Origin: Georgenia sp. EYE_87
GTDB lineage: Bacteria > Actinomycetota > Actinomycetes > Actinomycetales > Actinomycetaceae
DNA: 64,000 bases
Assembly (NCBI RefSeq): GCF_023148685.1
Contig: NZ_JAHXNL010000006.1
Location: 164,917 to 228,916 of the forward strand
Direction: 5' to 3'
Shown: in pieces, positions 56,306 through 64,000 of the stretch
Numbering within the stretch: the stretch's first letter is position 1
How the letters are laid out: every line of letters begins with the position of its first letter
Notes under the pieces: model-generated
The model's input: only the letters and a program-made list of their open reading frames with translations
What the model was told of the DNA's origin: nothing
Database searches by the model: none
Translations under genes and position numbers: made by a program

Positions 56306-57205
56306 CTACTTGATGGCGCCCCGGGTCACGCCGGAGATCACCCACCGCTGTGCGAGGAGGTAGACGATCAGCAGCGGCGCCATCGCCATGAGGTAGGACG
56401 CGAAGGCGAGCGTGAAGTCGGCGGAGAACTGCGCCTGGAAGACGTACTGCACGAGGGGGATCGTCGCGCCGCCGGGGTCGGAGATGATGATCACCGGGAG
56501 CAGGAAGTCGTTCCACGCCCACACGCACGTGAGGATGCCGACGGTGGCGTTGATCGGTGCCAGCAGCGGGAAGATCACCCTCCAGAAGACGCCCCACGTG
56601 CTCGCGCCGTCCATCCGCGCCGCCTCCTCCAGCTCGTGCGGGATGGAGGCGATGTAGGCGGTGTAGAGGAAGACGTTGAACGACAGCCCGTACACCGTGT
56701 AGAGCAGGATCATCCCCGCCTGGTTGTCGAGCCCGAGCGTCGCGGTGAGCTTCGCGGCGGGCAGCATGATGATCGGGAACGGGATGAACAGCGCCGTGAT
56801 GAAGTAGTAGAAGAGCCCCTTGAAGACCCGCCGCCTCATGTTCCGCGCGATCGCGTACGAGACCATCGAGTTCGTCAGCAGCGTCAGGACGACGGCGCCC
56901 ACGGTGATCACCGCGCTGTTCAGCGCCGCGCGCGGGTAGTTGGTCAGCCGCCACGCCTCGGCGAAGTTGCCCCACGACCACTCGCTGGGCAGCGAGAAGC
57001 CGGTGCCGCCGAGCTGCGGCGGCGTCTTCAGCGCCGTGACGACCGTGAAGTACAGCGGGATGAAGATCGTCAGGCTGAGCACGAGTAGCAGCGCGGTCAG
57101 CCACCAGTTGACGCCGCTGACGTCGCGGACCCGCCGCCGACGGCGGGGGCGTCCGCCGTGCTCTGTGTCGGGCTCGGGGAGGGTGACGGACGTGGAGTCG
57201 GTCAT
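56306..57205 (-). CDS. Carbohydrate ABC transporter permease (MalG-like)
   Basis: A 299-residue permease. A basic N-terminus is followed by six hydrophobic helices and the EAA loop HELEEAARMDGASTWGVFWR near residue 205. The C-terminus QRWVISGVTRGAIK is typical of MalG-type subunits. Its ATG shares a base with the stop of the partner permease. It imports sugar with the permease at 57205 and the lipoprotein at 58143; the ATPase (MsiK-like) is probably encoded elsewhere, as usual in actinobacteria. Confidence 0.93.
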   Translation of the reverse strand: MTDSTSVTLPEPDTEHGGRPRRRRRVRDVSGVNWWLTALLLVLSLTIFIPLYFTVVTALKTPPQLGGTGFSLPSEWSWGNFAEAWRLTNYPRAALNSAVITVGAVVLTLLTNSMVSYAIARNMRRRVFKGLFYYFITALFIPFPIIMLPAAKLTATLGLDNQAGMILLYTVYGLSFNVFLYTAYIASIPHELEEAARMDGASTWGVFWRVIFPLLAPINATVGILTCVWAWNDFLLPVIIISDPGGATIPLVQYVFQAQFSADFTLAFASYLMAMAPLLIVYLLAQRWVISGVTRGAIK

Positions 57206-58143
57206 CAGAGCGACACCTCCTCGCGCCGGAGCACGCGTAGCTGGAAGAGCGCGAACGCCATGATGATGATCATGAAGATCACGGCGTTCGCGATCTGGTA
57301 GCCGTACTCCCCACCCTGGAAGCCGCCGCGGTAGATCAGGACGCCGATGGTCTCGGTGGCGGTGCCCGGCCCGCCCCCCGTCATGGCGATGACCTGGTCG
57401 AAGACCTGCAGGAAGTTCTTCAGCGACAGCACCACGTTGATCGTGAAGAAGGACCAGATCATCGGCATCGTGATGGACCAGAACTGTCGCCAGGGCGAGG
57501 CGCCGTCGATCGAGGCCGCCTCGTACAGCTCCGCGGGCACCGTCTGCAGCCCAGCGGTGTAGATGATGATCGCGAAGGCCACCGCCTGCCAGACGGTCAT
57601 GACCACCAGGCCGATCCAGGCCAGGCTCGGGTCGGCGAGGATGGAGGTCGAGAGCCGCTCGATACCCAGCGCCTGCCCGATCGCCGGGAGCGACTGGTTG
57701 AACATGTACTGGAAGACGTACCCGATGACGAGCAGGGCCAGCACGTAGGGGATGAAGTAGATCCCGCGCAGGGCGCTGCGGAACTTGATACGCCCGTTGA
57801 GCCAGATGGCGATCACGAGCGCGATGACGTTGACGAGGATCGTGCAGACGAGCGCGAACTGGAAGGTGAAGAGGTACGCGTTGCGGACGCGTTCGTCGCT
57901 GAAGAGGGCCGCGTAGTTGGCGAGACCGACGAAGTTCCACGCCCCGTAGCCCGGGGAGTCCGTCAGGCTGTAGAAGATGCCCTGCAGCACCGGCACCGTG
58001 TGGAAGACGAAGAACAGCACGAACGCCGGCAGCACCATCCAGTAGAAGGTGCGGTCCAGGCGGCCCTCCCGCCGACGCCGGCGGCCCCCCGGGGGCTGGC
58101 CCGTCCCCCGGCTCGCGGCCCGGGACACCGTCGCGACCGTCAT
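57205..58143 (-). CDS. Carbohydrate ABC transporter permease (MalF-like)
   Basis: A 312-residue permease. A basic cytoplasmic N-terminus is followed by six helices and the EAA loop AELYEAASIDGASPWRQFWS near 212. RTFYWMVLPAFVLFFVFHTV is the first helix. The start ATG 58143 overlaps the stop of the binding-protein gene. The upstream open frame across the lipoprotein gene is not coding. Confidence 0.93.
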   Translation of the reverse strand: MTVATVSRAASRGTGQPPGGRRRRREGRLDRTFYWMVLPAFVLFFVFHTVPVLQGIFYSLTDSPGYGAWNFVGLANYAALFSDERVRNAYLFTFQFALVCTILVNVIALVIAIWLNGRIKFRSALRGIYFIPYVLALLVIGYVFQYMFNQSLPAIGQALGIERLSTSILADPSLAWIGLVVMTVWQAVAFAIIIYTAGLQTVPAELYEAASIDGASPWRQFWSITMPMIWSFFTINVVLSLKNFLQVFDQVIAMTGGGPGTATETIGVLIYRGGFQGGEYGYQIANAVIFMIIIMAFALFQLRVLRREEVSL

Positions 58144-59399
58144 CACTCCTGCACCGCCCCGAGGCCCCAGGTCCGCCGTGCCGCGACCCGGTCCCAGTTG
58201 TCGTCGAGCCCGCCGAGGAACGCCTCCACGTCGCGGTCGATGAGGTACTGCTGCAGCAGCGGCGCCAGCGGGATCGCCGGGATGAACTGGTGGTCGAAGA
58301 AGCCCACGATGCGTCCTTCCTCGATATAGCTCTGGACCCCCTCCAGCGCCGGGTCGTCGTTGGCGAGTTCCTCGAGGGCGGGGATCGCCACCTGCTGCTC
58401 GGTGTACTCCTGCACGACGTCGGGCTGCATGAGGAAGTCGATGAACCGCTGCGCCTCCTCCTCGTGGGGCCCGTCGGCCGCGGCGGTGATGACGACGTCG
58501 ACGCCGGAGACCAGCACCGTGTCGGCCGGGTCGTCGGTCCCGGGGAGCGCGAAGGAGCCGACCGTGAAGCCCGGCTCGAAGGAGCGGACCTGGGGCACCG
58601 CGTAGCTGCCGAGCAGCAGCATCGCCGACTCCCCCTGCGCGAACGCCCGGGTGCCCTCCTGGTACCCGAAGGCCAGCGGGTCCGGCTGGGTGTAGTCGTA
58701 GAGGGTCGCGAGCTTCTCGACCCCCTCCGGCCACGCCTCGGAGAACGACGTCTCGCCCGCGAAGCGCTGCTCCCAGAAGTCCTCCGGGGTGGTCTGCACG
58801 ATCAGGGGCGCCATCGGCGACTGCGCCGTCCAGGCGTCGAGCAGCATGGCGTAGAACGGCGTGATCCCGGCCGCCTCGAAGGTCTCCGCCGCCTCGACCA
58901 GCTCCGGCCAGGTGGTGGGGACCTCGACGCCGTGCTCCTCGAACAGCTCGACGTTGTAGAGCACGCCGGAGGCGTTCGCCGCGAACGGGACCCCGTTGAC
59001 CGCGCCCGGCTCCGAGGCGCCGAGGTCCTCGATCACCTGGACGTAGTCCTCGCTGACACCGTCGAGAATGGGCTCGTCGGAGAAGTCCTTGAAGATCCCG
59101 CCGGAGGCGAGCTCCCCGAACGTGGCGTTGGCGTTGAGCGTCATGACGTCGGGCACGTCCTCCTTGACCAGGCGCGTGCGCAGGGCGGTCTCCGGGTCGG
59201 GCACGTTGTCGACGACGATGCGGATGTCGGGGTTCTCCTCCTCGAACCGGTCCGCCAGCTCCTCGAAGTACTGCACCGCCTCGGGCTTGAACTGGAAGAA
59301 CACCAGCTCCGTCCGCCCCTCCGCGCCGGCGGCGCACGCCGCGACCATGGAGGCCACGCCCGTCAGCCCCACGGCCGCCTGGAGTCGTCGTCGACTCAC
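58143..59399 (-). CDS. Sugar-binding lipoprotein of an ABC importer
   Basis: A 418-residue extracellular solute-binding protein (family 1). The signal MSRRRLQAAVGLTGVASMVA ends with a lipobox Cys22 (VAAC). The body has FFQFKPEAVQYFEELADRFE, NPDIRIVVDNVPDPETALRT and ITPFYAMLLDAWTAQSP, typical of oligosaccharide receptors. GTG 59399 is chosen because it gives a proper signal peptide and follows a G-rich RBS. It is the first gene of the operon SBP-permease-permease-GH13. A 25-bp palindrome at 59412-59436 overlaps its upstream region. Confidence 0.9.
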   Translation of the reverse strand: MSRRRLQAAVGLTGVASMVAACAAGAEGRTELVFFQFKPEAVQYFEELADRFEEENPDIRIVVDNVPDPETALRTRLVKEDVPDVMTLNANATFGELASGGIFKDFSDEPILDGVSEDYVQVIEDLGASEPGAVNGVPFAANASGVLYNVELFEEHGVEVPTTWPELVEAAETFEAAGITPFYAMLLDAWTAQSPMAPLIVQTTPEDFWEQRFAGETSFSEAWPEGVEKLATLYDYTQPDPLAFGYQEGTRAFAQGESAMLLLGSYAVPQVRSFEPGFTVGSFALPGTDDPADTVLVSGVDVVITAAADGPHEEEAQRFIDFLMQPDVVQEYTEQQVAIPALEELANDDPALEGVQSYIEEGRIVGFFDHQFIPAIPLAPLLQQYLIDRDVEAFLGGLDDNWDRVAARRTWGLGAVQE

Positions 59400-59411
59400 C
59401 GCAACCCCCTT

Positions 59412-59436
59412 TGTGACACAGGCCACATGTGTCACA
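59412..59436. promoter_or_regulatory. Palindromic operator between the sugar importer and GH36 genes
   Basis: TGTGACACA and TGTGTCACA are perfect 9-bp arms with a 7-nt spacer, 12 nt upstream of the importer GTG. CCTTTGT occurs on both sides (59408 and 59437), and its inverted copy ACAAAGG lies at 59509-59515 beside the GH36 RBS. This is probably the site of a LacI- or ROK-type sugar repressor, which is not encoded in the window. Confidence 0.6.
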
Positions 59437-59521
59437 CCTTTGTACAAGAGGCGGGTGAGCCCGGCAACGCGAGCGCGGCCGGTCTGGACGCGGCTCGCCG
59501 CCGGCGCCTACAAAGGGACGT

Positions 59522-61666
59522 GTGACCGGGATCCACCACCTCCGCGCCGGCGGCACCGCCGTCGTCCTGGACTGCACCGGCGACCGGCTCCCCCGCGTCC
59601 TGCACTGGGGCCCGGACCTCGGCGACCTCGGCCCGGCGGCCCTCGCCGAGCTGCGCCGCGTGAACGAGCCGCCGCTGGTCTCCGGCCAGGCCGACGTCGC
59701 CGTGCCGCTCTCGCTGCTCCCCGAGCACTCCGCCGGCTGGCTGGGCACGCCGGGCCTGGCCGGGCACCGGGACGGGCGCGACTTCTCGACGGCGTTCGAG
59801 GTGACGTCGCTGGACGTCGCGGAGGTCGACGGCGACCCCGTCGTCCACTCGCGCGTCACCGTCGCCGCGACGGACCCGGCTGCGGGGCTGCGGCTCGGGA
59901 TCGTCGTCGAGCTGCTCCGCGCGGGTCTGCTGCGGATGCGCGCCGACGTGACCAACGCCGCCCGCGGGGTCTTCGACCTCGCCGCGCTCGACCTCGCGCT
60001 CCCGGTGCCGTCCGAGGCGGCGGACATCCTGGACCTGACCGGGCGGCACCTGCGGGAACGGGCCCAGCAGCGCCACGCGTTCACTCTGGGCACCCACCTG
60101 CGGGAGTCCCGACGGGCCCGGGGCCACGACGCCAGCCTCGTGATGGCGGCCGGCGAGCGGGGGTTCGGCTGGCGCTCCGGGGAGCTGCGCGCGATCCACG
60201 TCGCGTGGTCGGGCAACACGCGCACGTTCGCCGAACGGACCAACCTCGGCACCTCCCTGCTGGCCGGCGGCGAGCTGCTCCTGCCCGGCGAGATCCGCCT
60301 CGCCGAGGGCGAGACGTACCCCGGCCCGTGGGTCTACGCCTCCCACGGCAGCGGGCTGGACGAGATGTCGGCCCGCTTCCACCGCTTCCTCCGCGCCCGC
60401 CCGGAGCACCCGCGCTCCCCGCGCCCGGTGCTGGTCAACGTGTGGGAGGCCGTGTACTTCGACCACGACCTCGACCGCCTGAAGGCGCTGGCCGACCGGG
60501 CCGCCGCCGTCGGCGTGGAGCGCTACGTCCTCGACGACGGCTGGTTCGCCTCCCGGCGCGACGACACCAGCGGGCTCGGCGACTGGTACGTCTCCCCCGA
60601 CGTCTGGCCGCACGGGCTGCACCCGATCGTCGACCACGTCCACGGCCTCGGCATGCAGTTCGGGCTGTGGTTCGAGCCCGAGATGGTCAACCCGGACTCG
60701 GAGCTGTACCGCGCGCACCCGGAGTGGATCTTCTCCGCCGGCGGCCGGCTCCCGGTACCGGCCCGCCACCAGCAGGTGCTCGACCTGGCCAACCCCGGCG
60801 CGTACGCCCACGTGCGCGACCACCTGCTCGCCGTCCTCGACGAGTACGCCGTCGACTACATCAAGTGGGACTACAACCGCGACCTGGTCGAACCCGGGCA
60901 CCAGTCCACCGGGCGGGCTGGCGTGCACGAGCAGACGCGCGCCGTGTACCGGCTCATCGACGAGATCCGGGCGGCCCACCCGCACCTGGAGATCGAGTCC
61001 TGCGCGGGCGGCGGCGGGCGCGCCGACCTCGGCATCCTCGCCCGCACCGACCGCGTCTGGACCTCGGACTGCATCGACCCGCTCGAACGGCAGCAGATCG
61101 AGGCCGGCGCCGGGCTGCTCCTGCCGCCGGAGCTGCTCGGCTCCCACATCGCCTCCCCCGTCAGCCACACCACGGGGCGCGCGCACACGCTGGACCTGCG
61201 GGCCGGCACGGCGTTCTTCTCCCACCTGGGCATCGAGTGGGACCTCACCTCGGCGACCCCCGGCGAGCTCGAGCGCGTCCGCGCCTGGGTCGCCGCCCAC
61301 AAGGCCCACCGCGACCTGTTGCACAGCGGCACCGTCGTCCACGCCGACCGTCCCGACGACGCGCTCTGGGTCCACGGCACCGTGGCGCAGGACGGCGGCG
61401 AGGCGATCTTCGCCCTGGTCCAGCTGCGCACGTCGGTCGTCTCACCGCCCGGCCCCGTCCGTCTGCCCGGGCTCGACCCGGCCGCGACCTACCGGGTGGC
61501 CCCGCTCGCCCCCGGCGACGGCCCCGGCGGCCACGACGGCGCGCCGCCGACACCCTGGTGGGACTCGCCCGTCGAGCTGCCCGGGTCGGTCCTGGCCGCG
61601 GTCGGCGTGCAGGCCCCGGCGCTCAAGCCCGAGCAGCTCGTGCTGCTGCACCTCACCCGCCTGTGA
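59522..61666 (+). CDS. GH36 alpha-galactosidase
   Basis: A 714-residue GH36 enzyme. An N-terminal beta-sandwich is followed by the barrel with RYVLDDGWFASRRDDTSGLG, FGLWFEPEMVNPDSELYRAH, the nucleophile Asp in YIKWDYNRDLV (about 450) and the acid/base Asp in RVWTSDCIDPLERQQIEAG (about 517). CAGGGGRADLGIL corresponds to the family's C-x-GGGR-x-D. It removes alpha-1,6-galactose from melibiose, raffinose and related sugars; no signal peptide, so it is intracellular. The GTG start has AAAGGGA upstream. It is divergent from the sugar importer. Confidence 0.94.
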   Translation: MTGIHHLRAGGTAVVLDCTGDRLPRVLHWGPDLGDLGPAALAELRRVNEPPLVSGQADVAVPLSLLPEHSAGWLGTPGLAGHRDGRDFSTAFEVTSLDVAEVDGDPVVHSRVTVAATDPAAGLRLGIVVELLRAGLLRMRADVTNAARGVFDLAALDLALPVPSEAADILDLTGRHLRERAQQRHAFTLGTHLRESRRARGHDASLVMAAGERGFGWRSGELRAIHVAWSGNTRTFAERTNLGTSLLAGGELLLPGEIRLAEGETYPGPWVYASHGSGLDEMSARFHRFLRARPEHPRSPRPVLVNVWEAVYFDHDLDRLKALADRAAAVGVERYVLDDGWFASRRDDTSGLGDWYVSPDVWPHGLHPIVDHVHGLGMQFGLWFEPEMVNPDSELYRAHPEWIFSAGGRLPVPARHQQVLDLANPGAYAHVRDHLLAVLDEYAVDYIKWDYNRDLVEPGHQSTGRAGVHEQTRAVYRLIDEIRAAHPHLEIESCAGGGGRADLGILARTDRVWTSDCIDPLERQQIEAGAGLLLPPELLGSHIASPVSHTTGRAHTLDLRAGTAFFSHLGIEWDLTSATPGELERVRAWVAAHKAHRDLLHSGTVVHADRPDDALWVHGTVAQDGGEAIFALVQLRTSVVSPPGPVRLPGLDPAATYRVAPLAPGDGPGGHDGAPPTPWWDSPVELPGSVLAAVGVQAPALKPEQLVLLHLTRL

Positions 61667-61774
61667 CCCGGCCCGGTCCCCGATTGCCGCCTCGCCGCAC
61701 GGGCCGCAGAGTGAAGCGGTGACCGACGCCCCCACCGCCTCGATCTCGCGCCCCGACGTGATCGGGCCGCCCGC

Positions 61775-63517
61775 ATGAGCACGACCGTCGACCGGGTCCG
61801 GTCCGTCGCGCGGGACTCCTTCGGCTGGGAGTCCCTGCGCCCGGGCCAGGAGGAGGCGATGACCGCCGTCGTCGAGGGCCGCGACGTGCTCGCCGTCATG
61901 CCCACCGGGTACGGGAAGTCGGCGATCTACCAGGTCCCGGCCGTCCTCCGCGACGGCCCGACCATCGTCGTCTCGCCCCTGATCTCGCTGCAGGCCGACC
62001 AGGTGGCTCGGCTCGAGGCGATCGGCGCACCGGAGGCCGTCGCGCTCAACTCCGCCCAGGGCGACGCCGAGAACGCCCAGGCGTGGCGCGCCGTCGGCCG
62101 TGAGGGCGCCGAGTTCCTGTTCCTCTCCCCCGAGCAGCTCGCGACGGACGAGGTGGTCGAGCGGGTCCGCGCCCTGCGCCCGAGCCTGTTCGTCGTCGAC
62201 GAGGCGCACTGCATCTCCTCCTGGGGCCACGACTTCCGGCCGGACTACCTCGCGCTCGGCGCCGTCGTCGAGCGGCTCGGGCGGCCGGTCGTCGCCGCCC
62301 TCACGGCGACCGCCGCCACCCCGGTGCAGGCGGAGATCGCCGAGCGGCTCCGGCTGCGCGACCCGCTCGTGGTCTCCCGCGGGTTCGACCGCCCGAACCT
62401 GCGCCTCGACGTCGTGCGGCACGCCGAGGCGGAGGACCAGCACCGCGCGGTCCTCGCCGGCGTCGGCGAGCTGACCGGGCCGGGCCTGGTGTACGTGGCC
62501 ACCCGCAAGGACGCCGAGCGTTACGCGGCCGAGCTCGGCGACGGCGGCCGGGCCGTGGCGGCGTACCACGCGGGGCTGCCGGCCCAGGTGCGCGAGGAGG
62601 TCCACCGCGGCTTCCTCGAGGGCGACCTCGAGGTGGTCGTCGCCACGTCCGCCTTCGGGATGGGCATCGACAAGCCGGACGTGCGCTTCGTGGTCCACGT
62701 CGACGCCCCGGACTCCGTGGACAGCTACTACCAGGAGATCGGCCGAGCCGGCCGGGACGGCGACGAGGCGACGGTCGTCCTGCACTACCGGCCCGAGGAC
62801 CTCGGCCTGCGCCGGTTCTTCGCCTCCACCACCGTGGACGAGCGCGCGCTCCGCTCGGTGCTCACCGCGGTCCGTCGCGCCCGCGGCGCCCGCGGCGCCT
62901 TGACCGTGGCCGCGCTGCGGGAGCGCACCGGACTCTCCGCGCGCAAGGTCACGGGCACGGTGAACGTCCTCCAGGAGGTCGGGGCCGTCCACCGCACCCG
63001 CCGGGGTGTCGTCGCGGAGGGTTCCGCGCCGCCGAAGGCGGTGGTGGCCGAGGTGGTCGAGCTCGCCGAGTCCCGCGAACGCATCGAACGCTCGCGCGTG
63101 GAGATGATGCGCGGGTACGCCGAGACCCGTGACTGCCGTCGCCAGTTCCTCCTGGGCTACTTCGGCGAGCCGCACCCCGGTTCCTGCGGCGCGTGCGACA
63201 TCTGCCTGGACGACGGCGCAGCCGATCTCGGCCCGGCCGCGTCGCCCGCCGTGCCGGTCGCCACCTCGCCGCCGGTCGCCACCTCGCCGGTCGTTGCGTC
63301 CTCCCCCGGTGCGGCGACGGCGGGCGCGCCGGCCCTCTCAACCGACGAGCCCGACCCGTTCCCGCTCCAGGCCGCCGTCGTCCATGCCGAGTGGGGAGAC
63401 GGCGTGGTGATGCGCCACGAGGAGGACCGGATCACGATCTTCTTCGAGCGTGAGGGCTACAAGACGCTGTCCCGCGCTCTCATCGCCGAGCACGACCTGC
63501 TGAGCCGGACCGCCTAG
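61775..63517 (+). CDS. recQ: RecQ-family ATP-dependent DNA helicase
   Basis: A 580-residue SF2 helicase: RPGQEEAM (motif 0), VMPTGYGKSAIYQ (Walker A), VVDEAHCISSWGHDFRPDY (DEAH and the RecQ aromatic loop region), LTATAATP, and SAFGMGIDKPDVRFVVH then YYQEIGRAGRDG (motifs V and VI). The RQC zinc site is present as CRRQFLLGYFGE-x4-CGACDIC. No HRDC domain is visible; a short Pro/Ala linker and a small C-terminal domain (WGDGVVMRHEEDRITIFFE) follow. It unwinds DNA 3'-5' in repair. The RBS of ATG 61775 is weak. Confidence 0.93.
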   Translation: MSTTVDRVRSVARDSFGWESLRPGQEEAMTAVVEGRDVLAVMPTGYGKSAIYQVPAVLRDGPTIVVSPLISLQADQVARLEAIGAPEAVALNSAQGDAENAQAWRAVGREGAEFLFLSPEQLATDEVVERVRALRPSLFVVDEAHCISSWGHDFRPDYLALGAVVERLGRPVVAALTATAATPVQAEIAERLRLRDPLVVSRGFDRPNLRLDVVRHAEAEDQHRAVLAGVGELTGPGLVYVATRKDAERYAAELGDGGRAVAAYHAGLPAQVREEVHRGFLEGDLEVVVATSAFGMGIDKPDVRFVVHVDAPDSVDSYYQEIGRAGRDGDEATVVLHYRPEDLGLRRFFASTTVDERALRSVLTAVRRARGARGALTVAALRERTGLSARKVTGTVNVLQEVGAVHRTRRGVVAEGSAPPKAVVAEVVELAESRERIERSRVEMMRGYAETRDCRRQFLLGYFGEPHPGSCGACDICLDDGAADLGPAASPAVPVATSPPVATSPVVASSPGAATAGAPALSTDEPDPFPLQAAVVHAEWGDGVVMRHEEDRITIFFEREGYKTLSRALIAEHDLLSRTA

Positions 63518-63540
63518 TCGTCGCTCGCCCCGGCCGGGCC

Positions 63541-64000
63541 TCAGTAGTGCACGCGACCCTCGTACGCCTCCCACGCCTCGAACGGTGCCGTCGCGTTCTC
63601 GGGGCGCAGCTCGACCAGCGGCATCCGGTCCCGCTCGGCGTGGTCGCTGACGTACCTGTGGAACTCGGCGTCGTCGAAGCCGACGCGAGCGGCGTCGTGC
63701 CGGTCGGCGGCGTAGTAGACCGCGTCGATCCGCGCCCACAGCGCGGCGCTGAGGCACATCGGGCACGGCTCGCAGCTGCTGTACAGCGTGGCCCCGGTCA
63801 GGTCCGGGGACCCGGTCTCCCGGCACGCCGTCCGGATCGCGACGATCTCGGCGTGCGCGGTGGGGTCGAGGGTCGCGGTCACCCGGTTGGTGCCCTCGAA
63901 CCTGCGCCCGTCGGCCGTGACGACGACGGCCGCGAACGGCCCGCCGTCCGAGGCGACGCTCGCCGTGGCCAGCTCGACGGCGTGCGCCAGGTGCGTCGCA
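63541..64000 (-). CDS. Nucleoside/guanine deaminase, N-terminus beyond the window
   Basis: At least 153 residues of a CDA-fold deaminase; the frame stays open to the right edge, so the start lies outside. The zinc site is complete: TAHAEIVAI (H-A-E) and SSCEPCPMCLSAALWARID (PCxxC). FAAVVVTADGRRFEGTNRV before it and DDAEFHRYVSDHAERDRMPL after it fit guanine deaminase (GuaD) or a tRNA/nucleoside deaminase of that subgroup. It is convergent with recQ. Guanine deaminase is the most likely activity. Confidence 0.85.
   Translation of the reverse strand, partial: ATHLAHAVELATASVASDGGPFAAVVVTADGRRFEGTNRVTATLDPTAHAEIVAIRTACRETGSPDLTGATLYSSCEPCPMCLSAALWARIDAVYYAADRHDAARVGFDDAEFHRYVSDHAERDRMPLVELRPENATAPFEAWEAYEGRVHY

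Noticed and set aside
53808-56363. An 851-codon open frame opposite the flavodoxin and GH13 genes
   Set aside because: It is antisense to two well-supported genes with clear catalytic motifs, is very rich in Arg, Val and Asp as expected for GC-rich shadow frames, and shows no family signature.

Overview
The window is very GC-rich with actinobacterial gene content (5-formyl-THF cyclo-ligase/galU/moeA/GNAT/sepX block, MscL, Ruc-type zinc ribbon, HrcA/CIRCE operator, SafE-like exporter, SsuABC-type transporter). It looks like a chromosomal segment of a Gram-positive actinomycete, probably of the Micrococcales type. That placement is an inference from gene content and synteny, not a measured phylogeny.

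Left part (1 to about 22.2 kb): catabolic accessory DNA. A regulator end and a small membrane-protein/XRE/quinone-reductase operon are followed by two aromatic modules. Module A (2955-11666) has GntR and TetR regulators, a type I extradiol dioxygenase, and an operon of FAH-fold hydrolase, FAD hydroxylase, Baeyer-Villiger monooxygenase with the 4-hydroxyacetophenone monooxygenase layout, and type B carboxylesterase. This fits an aryl ketone -> aryl ester -> phenol -> catechol -> ring cleavage route. Module B is an mhp-like operon (15471-20977, minus) with mhpB, mhpC, mhpD, a SnoaL-like protein, an HpcH/HpaI aldolase and mhpA. An SsuABC/taurine-type ABC importer (11793-15320) lies between the two.

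Middle part (22.2-34.7 kb): a candidate island bounded by a tRNA-Ala 3'-end fragment that keeps a T-tailed terminator (22227-22300) and the intact tRNA-Ala(CGC) (34614-34686). Inside is module C: two FAD hydroxylases, a VOC ring-cleavage dioxygenase, FAH hydrolase, acetoacetyl-CoA synthetase, thiolase, an orphan solute-binding protein and a GntR regulator. An almost identical 18-bp operator lies at two of its divergent promoter regions, with a weaker third copy. The enzyme set suggests ring cleavage that releases acetoacetate or another 3-keto acid, then conversion to acetyl-CoA. A decayed IS481-family element sits at the tRNA 3' end between 15-bp direct repeats.

Right part (34.7-64 kb): mostly core genome. 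It holds sepX, a GNAT, moeA, galU, 5-formyl-THF cyclo-ligase, a penicillin-acylase family protein, the chaperone gene ruc under a CIRCE operator, a SAF-domain protein, mscL, a 1564-residue helicase/nuclease-like protein with decayed nucleotide-binding motifs, an oxidoreductase, a SafE-like exporter, tRNA-Arg(CCT), a flavodoxin, an alpha-glucoside/alpha-galactoside module (ABC transporter, GH13, GH36), RecQ and a partial nucleoside deaminase.
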